Shown: positions 31,383-41,554 of the stretch, piece by piece
How positions within the stretch are numbered: position 1 is the stretch's first letter
Layout: each line of letters opens with the position of its first letter
Origin: Photobacterium lipolyticum
GTDB taxonomy: Bacteria; Pseudomonadota; Gammaproteobacteria; Enterobacterales; Vibrionaceae
Direction of reading: 5' to 3'
NCBI RefSeq assembly: GCF_003026475.1
Contig: NZ_PYMC01000005.1
Coordinates: forward strand, 124,001-188,000
Length of the DNA stretch: 64,000 nt
Translations under genes and position numbers: made by a program
The notes under the pieces: generated by a model
Seen by the model: only the letters and a program-made list of their open reading frames with translations
Databases searched by the model: none
What the model was told of the DNA's origin: nothing

Positions 31383-31410
31383 GAGCATCCTGCGTTAACT
31401 TGGGTATATA
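31383..31410 (-). repeat. Dispersed intergenic repeat copy, inverted
   Basis: On the minus strand it reads TATATACCCAAGTTAACGCA followed by GGATGCTC, facing the copy at 31162-31192. Confidence 0.5.
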
Positions 31411-31730
31411 TGGTTAATTCAATAGCGGGAATCATTGCACCTTAACACCATAATCTATTGTTTTATATAACCTTTTAGTTGAAAATCTAAAATTCCGGTT
31501 TATTGCTCTTAATTTTTACCGGCCTTCTGTGTATTTGATTCTAAGTGATTGGTTCTATTAAAGTCATTTTCCAGACTATTGTTCCCTTACTCATCGATTA
31601 CTAGAAGAATTGCAATCTGTTCCTATAATGAATGTTGATACGGATAATATATTTATTACATCGATGCTCTTCATAAGAAATCAAATAATTTTGGTATCTC
31701 TTATTCATATAAAAATGGCAGGACATAACG

Positions 31731-32936
31731 ATGAAGCAAACGATAAAATTTTCTTTCGTAATTTCGACCCTAGCATTAATTCTCTCCGGCTGTGATAAGA
31801 GCAACGTTCAGGACAAAGAACTAATCAAATCACTCGAAGCAAAAATCCAAACGCTTGAACTGCAAATGAAGGAATCAAAACTGCCCGCTGCAACGACTTC
31901 TAATCCAGATACGATCAAACCATTACAAGACAAAATTGCCAGCCTCGAAAAGCAACTGGCGGATACAAATGCCGGTACTAATGACCCAAAAACGTTAGAA
32001 AAAGTCCAAAAACTAGGCTACGTTCAATGCGGGGTCAGCAATGGGCTACCGGGATTCTCTAACCCGAACGCAAAAGGCGAATGGGAAGGATTGGATGTAG
32101 AGTTTTGTCAGGCGGTTGCAGCTGCAACCATTGGTGATAAAACAAAAGTAAAGTATATCCCGCTAACAACAGAAGAACGCTTTACTGCTCTTCAATTAGG
32201 AGAAGTTGACGTGTTAGCTCGTAATACCACTTGGACAATGCATCGCGATACCGCTTTAGGAGTCCGTTTTACTGGTGTGAATTACTACGATGGCCAGGGT
32301 TTCATGATTAAAAAAAACCTGGGTGTATACAGTGCGACAGAGCTTGATAGCGCAACAATTTGCGTCCAATCAGGTACCACGACAGAACTTAACCTCGCCG
32401 ATTATTTCCGTTTTCGTGAAATGAAATATACACCAGTCATCTATGATACGGAGGCTCAAGCCATTGAAGGCTTCGATGCAGGCCGTTGTGATGTGCTGAC
32501 AACCGATCAGTCAGCCCTCTATGTGTTTCGCCAGAGCTTGCAAGATCCTTCCGGTGCCGTTGTCTTACCTGAAATTATCTCTAAAGAGCCGTTAGGCCCT
32601 GTCGTCCGCCAAGGCGATGATCAGTGGTTCAACATTGTCAGATGGACGCTCTATACCATGCTGGCGGCGGAAGAGCTAGGTGTATCATCAATCAGTGTTG
32701 ATGATATGAAAAACTCTAATGATCCGAATATTCGTCACCTCATTGGTTTAGACGGGCCGAAAGGCAAAGGATTGGGATTAAGTGACGACTGGGGTTACCG
32801 TATTATCAAACAGGTAGGTAACTACAGTGAGAGTTTCGAGCGTACTGTCGGAACAAACTCCCCATTTGAAATGAAACGCGGAGTAAATGCGCTATGGCAA
32901 GATGGCGGAATTCAGTACGCTCCGCCTATCCGTTAA
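31731..32936 (+). CDS. Amino-acid ABC transporter substrate-binding lipoprotein (AapJ-like) with coiled-coil stalk
   Basis: A 401-residue lipoprotein: signal peptide with lipobox LILSG-C, then two heptad-rich stretches (IKSLEAKIQTLELQMKE and IKPLQDKIASLEKQLAD, about residues 30-80). A solute-binding domain of the general L-amino-acid type follows (VQCGVSNGLPGFS, WEGLDVEFCQAVAAA, VRQGDDQWFNIVRWTLY). AapJ proteins are normally soluble periplasmic and encoded with a permease and ATPase; none is adjacent here. AGGA lies seven bases before the ATG. Confidence 0.85.
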   Translation: MKQTIKFSFVISTLALILSGCDKSNVQDKELIKSLEAKIQTLELQMKESKLPAATTSNPDTIKPLQDKIASLEKQLADTNAGTNDPKTLEKVQKLGYVQCGVSNGLPGFSNPNAKGEWEGLDVEFCQAVAAATIGDKTKVKYIPLTTEERFTALQLGEVDVLARNTTWTMHRDTALGVRFTGVNYYDGQGFMIKKNLGVYSATELDSATICVQSGTTTELNLADYFRFREMKYTPVIYDTEAQAIEGFDAGRCDVLTTDQSALYVFRQSLQDPSGAVVLPEIISKEPLGPVVRQGDDQWFNIVRWTLYTMLAAEELGVSSISVDDMKNSNDPNIRHLIGLDGPKGKGLGLSDDWGYRIIKQVGNYSESFERTVGTNSPFEMKRGVNALWQDGGIQYAPPIR

Positions 32937-32948
32937 TTCACCGACCAA

Positions 32949-32975
32949 GCAAGAGGGGGGACTGCCCTCCTCTTC
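32949..32975 (+). terminator. Stem-loop after the binding-protein gene
   Basis: AAGAGG...CCTCTT with inner G/C pairs, just beyond the stop codon of the binding lipoprotein gene. No strong T-run, so termination is likely but not certain. Confidence 0.5.
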
Positions 32976-33041
32976 AACTTCCCTACTTTAAACAACACCT
33001 AGCCTTGTGGCTATTAATCAGTAAAAACCTTCATTTATCAT

Positions 33042-33326
33042 TCAACCATTGATCTGCAATTCAGTTTTAATCAGATGCAAAATTGCAAGATCATGCCCTA
33101 CTACAAAGGGTAAATTCCACACATTTACCAGCTTAGCTACCGGTGACAGTGCTTGAGCTTCCAGGTTTTTTAACAGTTGATCGGCTCCATCTAAGGGAAA
33201 ACCGTCCATAGTACAAACATCTAACTCTTCAGCCCATCCTATCAAGGCCGCCTTTTCGTCACTCGCTTCCACTTGTGACATATACGTCGCAGCATCATAC
33301 TCCAAAATCAGGGTATAGACAGACAT
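33042..33326 (-). CDS. Hypothetical small protein
   Basis: A 94-residue acidic soluble protein (MSVYTLILEYDAATYMSQVE and onward) with a beta-alpha pattern at the N-terminus. No family recognised. A DUF1737-like gene lies 63 bases upstream on the same strand, so they may form a two-gene unit. Confidence 0.6.
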   Translation of the reverse strand: MSVYTLILEYDAATYMSQVEASDEKAALIGWAEELDVCTMDGFPLDGADQLLKNLEAQALSPVAKLVNVWNLPFVVGHDLAILHLIKTELQING

Positions 33327-33389
33327 TGGAAATATCTCAATATGATGGCCAGCAAAACCGTATCATTACAGGAATTGCTGACACATGCT

Positions 33390-33557
33390 TTAATCATCTT
33401 TAACCATCGACTGGGTATACCAGCAGGTTAATTTATCAGGTGAACCAACCAGGCTAACTACAATTTCACCATAGAGTTTCCACCCTTGCCCAAGAAGAAG
33501 GTTTATTTTATTTTCAAATTCAAACTCATGTTTATCGCAGACAATTTTGTATTTCAT
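33390..33557 (-). CDS. DUF1737-type small protein
   Basis: A 55-residue protein: MKYKIVCDKHEFEFENKINL, then LLGQGWKLYGEIVVS, then CWYTQSMVKDD. The pattern of a short strand, a helix ending in LL.QGW...G, and a final YTQ.M is that of the DUF1737 family. GGAG lies seven bases before the ATG. No function is known for the family. Confidence 0.75.
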   Translation of the reverse strand: MKYKIVCDKHEFEFENKINLLLGQGWKLYGEIVVSLVGSPDKLTCWYTQSMVKDD

Positions 33558-33904
33558 AAGTTATCTCCAACTAGCATCACACATTAAAACGAATGAACAA
33601 GCTCTATCATTATGACCGGGCCACCGTAACCTGTACGCTAAGTCGATGTTTATATGATAAGAATCAAACGACCAGCATATTAAATAATAGTCATAAATAA
33701 GCAGGTTATGCTGTAAAAATAATTACCATTTTTATTCTTTTAATTTCAGTTGGTTATTATGCTTTTTGATAATTCGTGAATTAAAACAAGATGGCACTAT
33801 CAACAAATAGTGCCATCTTTGGAATAAAACTAACGCTGTATAAGACAGTGAATCATTTAAAACCTAATCTTCATGACGTTAGTATTTCAATTATGTATTG
33901 CTCG
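33558..33904. other. Intergenic region holding a terminator
   Basis: About 350 AT-rich bases between the DUF1737 gene and the end of the RND operon. Apart from the stem-loop at 33788-33819 nothing was recognised. Confidence 0.4.
33788..33819 (-). terminator. Rho-independent terminator of the efflux operon
   Basis: A 12-bp stem AAGATGGCACTA / TAGTGCCATCTT with an 8-base loop. On the minus strand it is followed by GTTTTAATTC, fitting termination of the leftward RND operon. Confidence 0.75.
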
Positions 33905-36900
33905 TTAACCGTTGCTGACCTTATTCAACCTGGGATCCTTTGACTCGGGAATGAGTTCAATCGATGATTGAAACTCCCTGTCCTTACGGTTTATCCGCAG
34001 GGCTAACATACAGGGGGTAAGGATCAGCGTGAGTAACGTTGCAAATGCGAGCCCCCCTGCCACGGCCGACGCCAACTGAACCCAGAATTTAGAGATGGGG
34101 GCACCGAATTCGATATTTCGATTAAAGAGATCGAGGTTCATCTCCAGTACCATCGGCATCAAACCTAAAATCGTAGTCACCGTCGTCATGAGTACCGGAC
34201 GTAGGCGCTGTGCTCCCGTTCTTAGGATCGCTTCCATCGGCGTAACCCCTTCCTTGCACAGTACATTAAAGGTATCAATAAGAACGATATTATTATTGAC
34301 CACAATACCAGCCAAAGATATTACTCCCAGGCCCCCCATAACGACACCAAAGGCTTGTTGGGTAAGCAGTAAACCCAGGAAAACCCCGACGGTTGAAAAG
34401 ATCACCGCACTGAGGATCAAGAATGCCTGATAAAATGAATTGAACTGGGTGATCAAAATCAGTGCCATTACAGCCAGTGCCACCGCAAAAGCCTTGATCA
34501 AGAATTCCTCAGATTCTTTTTGATCTTCGTTTTCGCCTCTCAGTTTCAAATTGACCCTGAGATCTAGTCCTAATGTCGGCATTTTGGCCATCAGATCGGG
34601 CAACACCTCATTCAGATTATAACCGGGTATCAAATCCGCTTCTAAAGTGATTACTTGTCGGCCATCCACCTTATTGATAACGCCCTGCTTGTTAGCCGCC
34701 TTAAGTTCGGTAAAATTGCTGATAGGTACCTGCCCCGTCGACGTTTTCAATCTAAGCTGATGCAAGCTATCTACATGACGGTATTCCTCAGGAAAACGAA
34801 CCTTAATATCAATCTCATCATCGATATCATCGGGACGATAACTGCCTATTCTTAACCCAGTGGTCACAAACTGTACATTGGCCCCCACCAGCGTAGCATC
34901 GGCACCAAAACGCGCGGCTTTTTCCCTATCGACCTTGATCTGCCACTCAATACCCGGTTTATCTCCATTATCCGTTATATTGGTAAAGGCTGAGTTCTGC
35001 TCTAGTTCAGCTCTCACCTTCTCCAACGTCGGTTGTAATAGTTCTGGAAAGCGTGAGCTGATCTCCAGCTGCAGCGCTTTTCCCGATGGTGGGCCATTAT
35101 CATCTTTACGAACCTCAAGCTCGATACCGGCCAAATGCTCAGTTCGCTCAAACACTTCCGCAGTGATTTCGTCGATATTGCGCCGCTCTTGCCAGTCTGT
35201 CAGATTACCTCGGATATAACCAACTTCATCCTCCCCCCCGGTCTTGCCGTATAGGGTTTCTATCTCTTCCATATCCAACAACTGGCTCTCGACCTCCTTC
35301 ATCACGGCATCTTTTTCGAAAATAGAGAGATCACCCTGCGATCTCACCGTTATATTGAAAGCACCAGTATCTGTCTCCGGAAAAAACTCTACCCCTTTAC
35401 CAAACATGCCATAAGCCATAAAGACGACGACGGAAAACAGCAAAGCTGCGCTCAGGCTCAGCCAAGGCCTGTACACTGCCACTTCAAGGGTTCTCACATA
35501 AAAGCCAGTAAACCCCTTTAGCTTTGCCATATCTCCTTGATCTGCCTCGATTAACTGAGCCTTCCCGGCTGATGAAATCAATCTTGGCTTGCCAAAAAGC
35601 GTGCCGAGTGTGGGAACGAAAATCAAGGCCATGATCAAAGAGGCGCTGAGGGTAAAGATTAGGGTAAGCGGTAAATACTTCATAAACTCGCCCATCAAAC
35701 CGGGCCAGAATAACAAAGGAGCAAACGCTGCTAATGTGGTTGCCGTGGATGCCATGATAGGCCATGCCATGCGGTTGGCGGCGTTTTTATAAGCCACTTT
35801 TCTGTGTATTCCCTCGCTCATCTCTCGATCGGCAAATTCAGTCACAACAATAGCACCATCAACTAGCATACCGACGGCCATGATCAATCCAAACAGCACG
35901 ATCATATTCATGGTCATTCCAAAGGCTGACAACACCAGAATACCGGTTAAAAAAGAGCCAGGTATTGAAATACCCACCAAAGCTGCACTGCGCACCCCCA
36001 GAATAGCAATGATCACGATCACCACCAGCAATACCGCCGAAGCCACATTGTTCTGTAGATCAGCCAGCATATCTTTAACATATTCCGAAGTATCTCCTGT
36101 GAAGTCCACCTGCACGTTTTCAGGCCAAAGTTCAGACTCTTTCGTGACGATTTCGCGCACTTTGTTCACCGTTTCAATCGCATTTTGTCCCGCACGCTTT
36201 TTTACCTCTAAGGTGATAGCCGGATTACCGTTTAACCGAGCAAACGAATTGGGATCAGTAAATACACGGCGTATCTGAGCGATATCGCCAAAAGTTATCA
36301 CTCGGTCATCATCGACCTTAATCGGCAGTGAAAGTACATCGGCAATATTTTCGAAAACAGAAGGCACCTTGATTGGAAAACGTCCTCGACCATTATCCAT
36401 GGTTCCGGCGGCAACCAAGCGGTTGTTGCGTGACAATAAGTTGTAGATATGTTCCTGATCGAGGCTGTAGCTTTGCATCAAAAGGGGATCGACCAAGATC
36501 TCTACCATTTCATCGCGGTCTCCGCCAATCTCAACTTCCAGCACCTCTTTTAAGGTTTCCAGCTTATCTTGTAAATCGCGAGCCAACATGATCAGCGCCC
36601 GCTCAGGCGCAGATCCAGACAACACCACCGTCACGACCGGCGCCCAGCCAGCCATGGTTATCTCATGAACTGTGGGATCGTCGGTACCATCTGGAAGCTG
36701 ACTCTTAGCTAATTCAACCTTTTCACGAACATCGGTTAATGCTTGTTTCTGGTCTATATCCAGCTGAAATTCTAGAAAAACTGACGCGTGGCCCTCGACG
36801 GCCGAGCCCTTCATCTCTTTTAGCCCCTCCAGCCCCTGCAGCTCTTGCTCCATAGGACGCAGCAGCATCCTCTCCGCATCTTCAGGCGAAATACCACTAT

Positions 36901-37054
36901 GTTCGATAGAAACATACACGTAAGGTATCGGGATATCGGGATCAGATTCTTTCGGGATCACGTTATAACTAACCGCACCAGCAGTTAGCAAAAGCAGCAA
37001 TAATACAACAATCGTACGGCCCCGACTTAGGGCGGCGTCAATGGCACTTAGCAT
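33905..37054 (-). CDS. RND efflux transporter permease (HAE1/AcrB superfamily)
   Basis: A 1049-residue inner-membrane pump with the usual twelve helices and two large periplasmic loops. Helix 4 carries AVGMLVDGAIVVTEFADR, keeping one of the two AcrB aspartates. Helix 10 carries LAGIVVNNNIVLIDTF, without the AcrB lysine. It is therefore an AcrB relative of the subgroup with a reduced proton relay. It exports drugs or lipophilic compounds with the adaptor encoded three bases upstream. No outer-membrane channel gene is present, so a TolC from elsewhere is expected. Confidence 0.92.
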   Translation of the reverse strand: MLSAIDAALSRGRTIVVLLLLLLTAGAVSYNVIPKESDPDIPIPYVYVSIEHSGISPEDAERMLLRPMEQELQGLEGLKEMKGSAVEGHASVFLEFQLDIDQKQALTDVREKVELAKSQLPDGTDDPTVHEITMAGWAPVVTVVLSGSAPERALIMLARDLQDKLETLKEVLEVEIGGDRDEMVEILVDPLLMQSYSLDQEHIYNLLSRNNRLVAAGTMDNGRGRFPIKVPSVFENIADVLSLPIKVDDDRVITFGDIAQIRRVFTDPNSFARLNGNPAITLEVKKRAGQNAIETVNKVREIVTKESELWPENVQVDFTGDTSEYVKDMLADLQNNVASAVLLVVIVIIAILGVRSAALVGISIPGSFLTGILVLSAFGMTMNMIVLFGLIMAVGMLVDGAIVVTEFADREMSEGIHRKVAYKNAANRMAWPIMASTATTLAAFAPLLFWPGLMGEFMKYLPLTLIFTLSASLIMALIFVPTLGTLFGKPRLISSAGKAQLIEADQGDMAKLKGFTGFYVRTLEVAVYRPWLSLSAALLFSVVVFMAYGMFGKGVEFFPETDTGAFNITVRSQGDLSIFEKDAVMKEVESQLLDMEEIETLYGKTGGEDEVGYIRGNLTDWQERRNIDEITAEVFERTEHLAGIELEVRKDDNGPPSGKALQLEISSRFPELLQPTLEKVRAELEQNSAFTNITDNGDKPGIEWQIKVDREKAARFGADATLVGANVQFVTTGLRIGSYRPDDIDDEIDIKVRFPEEYRHVDSLHQLRLKTSTGQVPISNFTELKAANKQGVINKVDGRQVITLEADLIPGYNLNEVLPDLMAKMPTLGLDLRVNLKLRGENEDQKESEEFLIKAFAVALAVMALILITQFNSFYQAFLILSAVIFSTVGVFLGLLLTQQAFGVVMGGLGVISLAGIVVNNNIVLIDTFNVLCKEGVTPMEAILRTGAQRLRPVLMTTVTTILGLMPMVLEMNLDLFNRNIEFGAPISKFWVQLASAVAGGLAFATLLTLILTPCMLALRINRKDREFQSSIELIPESKDPRLNKVSNG

Positions 37055-37057
37055 GAT

Positions 37058-38149
37058 TTAATTCTCCACCTTAGTGGTTTCGACATGATCGCCTGCCTTT
37101 ACAAAACCTTGCCCGAGAATAATGACCTCAACGCTCTCATCAAAACCACCTAACCAGGCCCCGTCTTTCTCAGTTTTCACTAAGTCAACCGGGTGAAAAC
37201 TGACCACGCCATTTTCCACCGTTTTAATACCAATATTGCCAGCCTCATCCAATGCCATTAATGAGGGAGAAACCTTAATAGCTCGAGTTTTTTCTAATGG
37301 CAAACTGAGTTCGGCACTGACGCCTGCCCAGAGTTCAAAATCTGGGTTTGGAATGCTGACTTCAATTTTGAAGGTATTGGTTTCTACATTTGAGACCCGT
37401 GAGATATAGCGCAGTTCGCCCTCAACCTGCTGGCCGTTCAGCAGGCGAACTACGGCCTTTTGACCCAACTTGATGGCGTAGATATCTTTTTCGGTAACAT
37501 CGGCCCGTACGATCAAAGGATCGATATCAGCAATTTGGGCAATCACGGTTCCTACAGAAACAAAATCACCTTCTTCGATATAGCGTTCGTTGAGTATTCC
37601 CGATTGCGGTGCTCGAATCTCTGTTTTATATAGCATGAGTTTAAGTTTAGCTAAATCGGCACGCGCTTGTGTTAGTGATGCTTCAGTCTCTGCCAACCGG
37701 GCTTTACCTTGAAATCCCTTAGCGCTCAATTTTTTGGCACCATCAAATTCTATTTCTCTCTGTTTGAGCCGGGCTTGAGCATAATCAAGTTGCTGAGGAA
37801 GATCGTTTTTATCAATACGAGCGATCAAGTCGCCTTTTTTTACAACACTACCACGCGGTGCCAACACCTCAATGATCTGTCCGAGCACTTCAGCCGCCAC
37901 CGTGGTTTTACGATCGGGCTCAGTTCGGCCGTAGAGGGTTACGCTGCGGGTAACCAATTCTGCCTTAACCTCTTTCGTTCTTACGCGAGGAAGTACCTCA
38001 TTTAACTCTTTGCTAGTAGCAGTATGAACATCTTCGCTCTGAGATAATTGTCCGGATACCATCCAAACTGAAATCAGCAGTGTCAGTGTTATAGCAATTA
38101 AATATGGCTTAGCTTTCAGTTTTTCAGACAATTGACGAAAAACAGACAT
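37058..38149 (-). CDS. RND efflux periplasmic adaptor (membrane fusion protein)
   Basis: About 363 residues with one N-terminal membrane anchor (PYLIAITLTLLISVWMV). The HlyD/AcrA-type layout is visible: lipoyl half-motifs (VLGQIIEVLAPRGSVVKKGD and IRAPQSGILNERYIEEGDFV) around a short hairpin, then beta-barrel and membrane-proximal domains. It links the RND pump to an outer-membrane channel. The start is placed at 38149 because AAGGAG lies six bases upstream; the open frame extends 24 codons further. Confidence 0.92.
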   Translation of the reverse strand: MSVFRQLSEKLKAKPYLIAITLTLLISVWMVSGQLSQSEDVHTATSKELNEVLPRVRTKEVKAELVTRSVTLYGRTEPDRKTTVAAEVLGQIIEVLAPRGSVVKKGDLIARIDKNDLPQQLDYAQARLKQREIEFDGAKKLSAKGFQGKARLAETEASLTQARADLAKLKLMLYKTEIRAPQSGILNERYIEEGDFVSVGTVIAQIADIDPLIVRADVTEKDIYAIKLGQKAVVRLLNGQQVEGELRYISRVSNVETNTFKIEVSIPNPDFELWAGVSAELSLPLEKTRAIKVSPSLMALDEAGNIGIKTVENGVVSFHPVDLVKTEKDGAWLGGFDESVEVIILGQGFVKAGDHVETTKVEN

Positions 38150-38716
38150 GTACAACTCCTTTTGCCGATATTGACGATTCGCGATCACCGTTGGCGTCTT
38201 TAAAAATTCGGAATCCATCAAACTCTGGTAAAAAAATAAAGATAAGACCTAAAGGTTAAGCACCGCCCGCCAGTTTCATATCTATATGTTAAAACTTATT
38301 GCTCATACTGACCGAGATTGAGCCGTCCTTCTCAGTGTAGCGCTGACAATATAAAGATTAAGAACATGAATATTTTCATATATTTGTGTCTCTGGTCATT
38401 TTTAATGACACAGGCTGAATAATCACCATGAAAATCTTTTTTTGGTCAAATATTAGACACACATCTCATCTTCGAAAAATATAGCTCCAAACCACTAAAG
38501 TGTTTGAAAGGGAGCGCTATTTCTCCACATTTAATTTGAATTGAGTTTCCAGACGACCCCCTGAATTTCGCATCATGAGGTGGTTTTTTGGGGTAAATAT
38601 GAATATAAACGTACAAAACAAAGGTACCGAGCAAATGAATTAGAAAGGCAGAAAATTGATGATCTCCCTCTCACAATAACTCATAGTGTTAGCTACCTGA
38701 CCACCTGTGATTGCTC
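38150..38716. other. Intergenic region upstream of the efflux operon
   Basis: About 570 bases between the efflux operon and the acyl-ligase gene. It includes the adaptor promoter. No regulator gene, operator or terminator was recognised. Confidence 0.4.
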
Positions 38717-41554
38717 TTACTTTGTTGAATGTGCCAGATCAGGTTCACCACAATGGCACAGAATTTCCTCTCTGGCCTGATCCCTCAGAGCGAGGGCAGC
38801 ATTCCAGTCGGTTCCTTGCGGTGTCAGTGGTTTTCCAATCGTCACGCTGATATCTCCCCGTCTGGGAAACAGAGACTTACCACGTAATTTTGAACGTGTA
38901 CCACAAAGGGTGATTGGCACGACAGGCAGACCACCATCTACCGCCGCAATAAACGCCCCCAGATGAAACTCGTGCAGGCCGGGCATTCGGTATAAAGTTC
39001 CTTCGGGAAAAAAGAACAGCGACCGGCAATTCCTGGCATTGGAAGATATCCGCCGGGCATCGGTCACACCTTTTTGCATGTCAAAGCGTTCTACAAATTC
39101 GGTATCCAGCCTGGTCAGGAAAATACGGGCGAAAGGATTTTTCAATAGTTCAGCCTTGGCGACAAAACTACATTTAGCCGGGGCTACCAGCGCCATTATC
39201 ATTCCATCAAGGTAGCTGGAATGATTTGCAACTAAGATGCAGGGGCTGGTATCGGCCGGCAGGTTTTCCTGTCCCTTAAATGTTACCCTCGTTCCCGTAA
39301 ACCAAATCAGTAAACGAACGCCAAGTCGGGTAACCGACCAGCACCAGCGTTTATTTGGGACCGCCGCAACGAGGCACCAGACAGATGGCGCAAGGACGGC
39401 CATGACCAGCCACATGTAAGCTGCATAGCTAAAATCTGAAACTATTCGCCAATAACGCCTCAGCTGGGGCGTTACTCCTGCCATAATCAAACGGATCGTC
39501 TGCCACCATACGGTACGTTGGCGGACATCCAGTTTGTCTTGCTCATAGAGATCTTTACATGCTGCGCGGCGAATTTTCCCGCTGGATGTTTTAGGGACGG
39601 TATGAGGTGGTGCGATCACCACTTCATCTGGAGGACTGCCCAGCAGATCCAGAGAAAGATCTTTTACTTCCTGCTGAAGCCGCTGCTGCTGCGCTTTGTC
39701 GGTTTCATGTGTTTCTGCCAATACAATCAACCGTTCAGTACCAGACAGACTATCATGACTGGCAAATACCGCGACGCAGCCTTTTCGGATCCCGGGAATA
39801 TTACAAACGGCTTCTTCCAGCTCATGGGGATAAATGTTTCGACCCGCACGGATAATAATATCTTTGCTCCGTCCGGTGATAAACAGCTCGCCACCGACCA
39901 GGTAGGCGCGGTCACCGGTATCCAACCATTCACCATGAAACAACTGTTGCGTCTTCGCCGGATCCCGATAATACCCCTGGGTAGCAGAAGGCCCTTTAAA
40001 CTCCAGATCTCCTTCTTCCCGCTCCGGTAGCTCTCGGCCAAATTCGTCAACAATACGGATCTGGTGTCCCGGCAGCGGCTGACCTAAGCCCACGACCTGT
40101 ATAACATTAGCCTCATCGGCTGCTGCCGGTATCGCCCGGCCAAAACGCTCCATTGGTTCACGTCTGATACGATCAATCAGGGGAAGACGCACGCTAGTCG
40201 GGAAAGTCAAACCAACCGAGCATTCTGCCAATCCATAAACCGGTGACATGGTTTCAGGGCGAAAGCCATACTTTTCAAATCGCTCAGTAAAACGACGTAT
40301 CGTACTGGGACTGACTGGTTCGGCGCCATTCCATGACAAGCGCCAGCTGCTGAGATCTAACCCCTCAAGCTCGTCATCGTTGATTTTGTTGATGCATAAC
40401 TCATAGGCAAAATTGGGGGCCGGTGACAAGGTGCCGCGATGGTGATGTATCGCCCACAGCCAGCGCTGAGGTTTTGACAAAAACAGCAAGGGCGACATGA
40501 TCACCAAGGGCATGGCATGATAAAGGCTGCCGAACCAGGTACCGATCAACCCCATATCGTGGTATACCGGTAGCCAACTGACGAAAACATCGCTCGAATC
40601 AGCCTGCACCACTTTGCCCATAGCCCGGACATTAGCAAGCAGGTTGGCATGCGTCAGAGCTACGCCTTTGGGGTTTCCGGTACTGCCCGAAGTATACTGT
40701 AAAAAAGCGATATCCGTGCTCTGAGCCTCCCCCGTCGAGAGCGGTCCTGGCCGTTGCCTTAACTCGTCAACCGTGACCACGGCTTGAATAGATGGTACCT
40801 GTAGCCGGAGCAATTGCGAAAGCGGCTTGGCTTCCGGGACAGTGATCAAGATACGCACCTGAGAATTTTGCAGAATACGGGCATGGCGCATTAAGTGATC
40901 TTCAATCTGTGAAGGCCGTGCCGGGGGGTAGATAGGAACCGGAATGGCTCTGGCAAATAGTCCCCCGAAGAAACTGTAAAAATAGTCATTGCTGGTTGGC
41001 AGCATAATGGCAACACACTGACCCGGTTCAACATCGAGTTTCACCAGCCCGGATGCAATCCGCAGTGCTTCATCCCGCAATGCCCGATAACTGATTTCGG
41101 TGAGCTGATCGGCATTCTGATAAACATAAAGATGCGGACGGTCCGGATGCGCCTTCACATGCCAGTCAAGAACTTGTTGGAGTGTTTCCATTTGTTCAGG
41201 CGCAGAATCAACGGCCCCAAGCTTAATCTGACGAATTATTTGTTCGGAGACTAAAGCGGTGTCCTGACTTTCAGCTTGCAGCAATTCCCGCAATAAATCC
41301 CGTGGTGTTTCTATCACGGCCAGCGTTTCATCTGGCAGGTTGACCTTAAACTGCAGCTCGATACGTTGGATCAACTCGGCACGTGCAAGGCTGTCAAACC
41401 CCAGATCACGATCAAAATCACAATCGAGCTGAATCGGCTCAGAAAGTTCCTGCCCTTGCCGCAGTTCGTTAACTAAATCTTTAATGACATTCAGTACTGA
41501 TTGCGCTGTTTGCTCCGGCTCTCGACCTAGCGGACTTTCAGAATCGACCTGCAT
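38717..41554 (-). CDS. Three-domain protein: acyl carrier protein, AMP-dependent acyl ligase, PlsC-type acyltransferase
   Basis: A 945-residue fusion. Residues about 20-95 are an acyl carrier domain with the phosphopantetheine serine in DLGFDSLAR (Ser55). Residues about 120-690 are an AMP-forming ligase with YTSGSTGNPKG near 288 and DTGDRAY and GRSKDIIIRAGRN further on. Residues about 740-930 are a glycerolipid acyltransferase with NHSSYLD (near 776) and FFPEGT (near 850). The likely reaction series is activation of a fatty acid, loading on the carrier domain and transfer to a lipid or other hydroxyl. GC content looks higher than in its neighbours, suggesting transfer. Confidence 0.88.
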   Translation of the reverse strand: MQVDSESPLGREPEQTAQSVLNVIKDLVNELRQGQELSEPIQLDCDFDRDLGFDSLARAELIQRIELQFKVNLPDETLAVIETPRDLLRELLQAESQDTALVSEQIIRQIKLGAVDSAPEQMETLQQVLDWHVKAHPDRPHLYVYQNADQLTEISYRALRDEALRIASGLVKLDVEPGQCVAIMLPTSNDYFYSFFGGLFARAIPVPIYPPARPSQIEDHLMRHARILQNSQVRILITVPEAKPLSQLLRLQVPSIQAVVTVDELRQRPGPLSTGEAQSTDIAFLQYTSGSTGNPKGVALTHANLLANVRAMGKVVQADSSDVFVSWLPVYHDMGLIGTWFGSLYHAMPLVIMSPLLFLSKPQRWLWAIHHHRGTLSPAPNFAYELCINKINDDELEGLDLSSWRLSWNGAEPVSPSTIRRFTERFEKYGFRPETMSPVYGLAECSVGLTFPTSVRLPLIDRIRREPMERFGRAIPAAADEANVIQVVGLGQPLPGHQIRIVDEFGRELPEREEGDLEFKGPSATQGYYRDPAKTQQLFHGEWLDTGDRAYLVGGELFITGRSKDIIIRAGRNIYPHELEEAVCNIPGIRKGCVAVFASHDSLSGTERLIVLAETHETDKAQQQRLQQEVKDLSLDLLGSPPDEVVIAPPHTVPKTSSGKIRRAACKDLYEQDKLDVRQRTVWWQTIRLIMAGVTPQLRRYWRIVSDFSYAAYMWLVMAVLAPSVWCLVAAVPNKRWCWSVTRLGVRLLIWFTGTRVTFKGQENLPADTSPCILVANHSSYLDGMIMALVAPAKCSFVAKAELLKNPFARIFLTRLDTEFVERFDMQKGVTDARRISSNARNCRSLFFFPEGTLYRMPGLHEFHLGAFIAAVDGGLPVVPITLCGTRSKLRGKSLFPRRGDISVTIGKPLTPQGTDWNAALALRDQAREEILCHCGEPDLAHSTK

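Larger units (their letters stand above)
31070..31730. other. Repeat-bearing intergenic region
   Basis: About 660 bases between the hypothetical leftward gene and the amino-acid-binding lipoprotein. Apart from two facing repeat copies no gene or RNA was recognised; the last 300 bases are very AT-rich and should hold the promoter of the rightward gene. Confidence 0.4.

Noticed and set aside
34095..36591. Several frames opposite the RND gene
   Set aside because: Antisense shadows of a long coding region.
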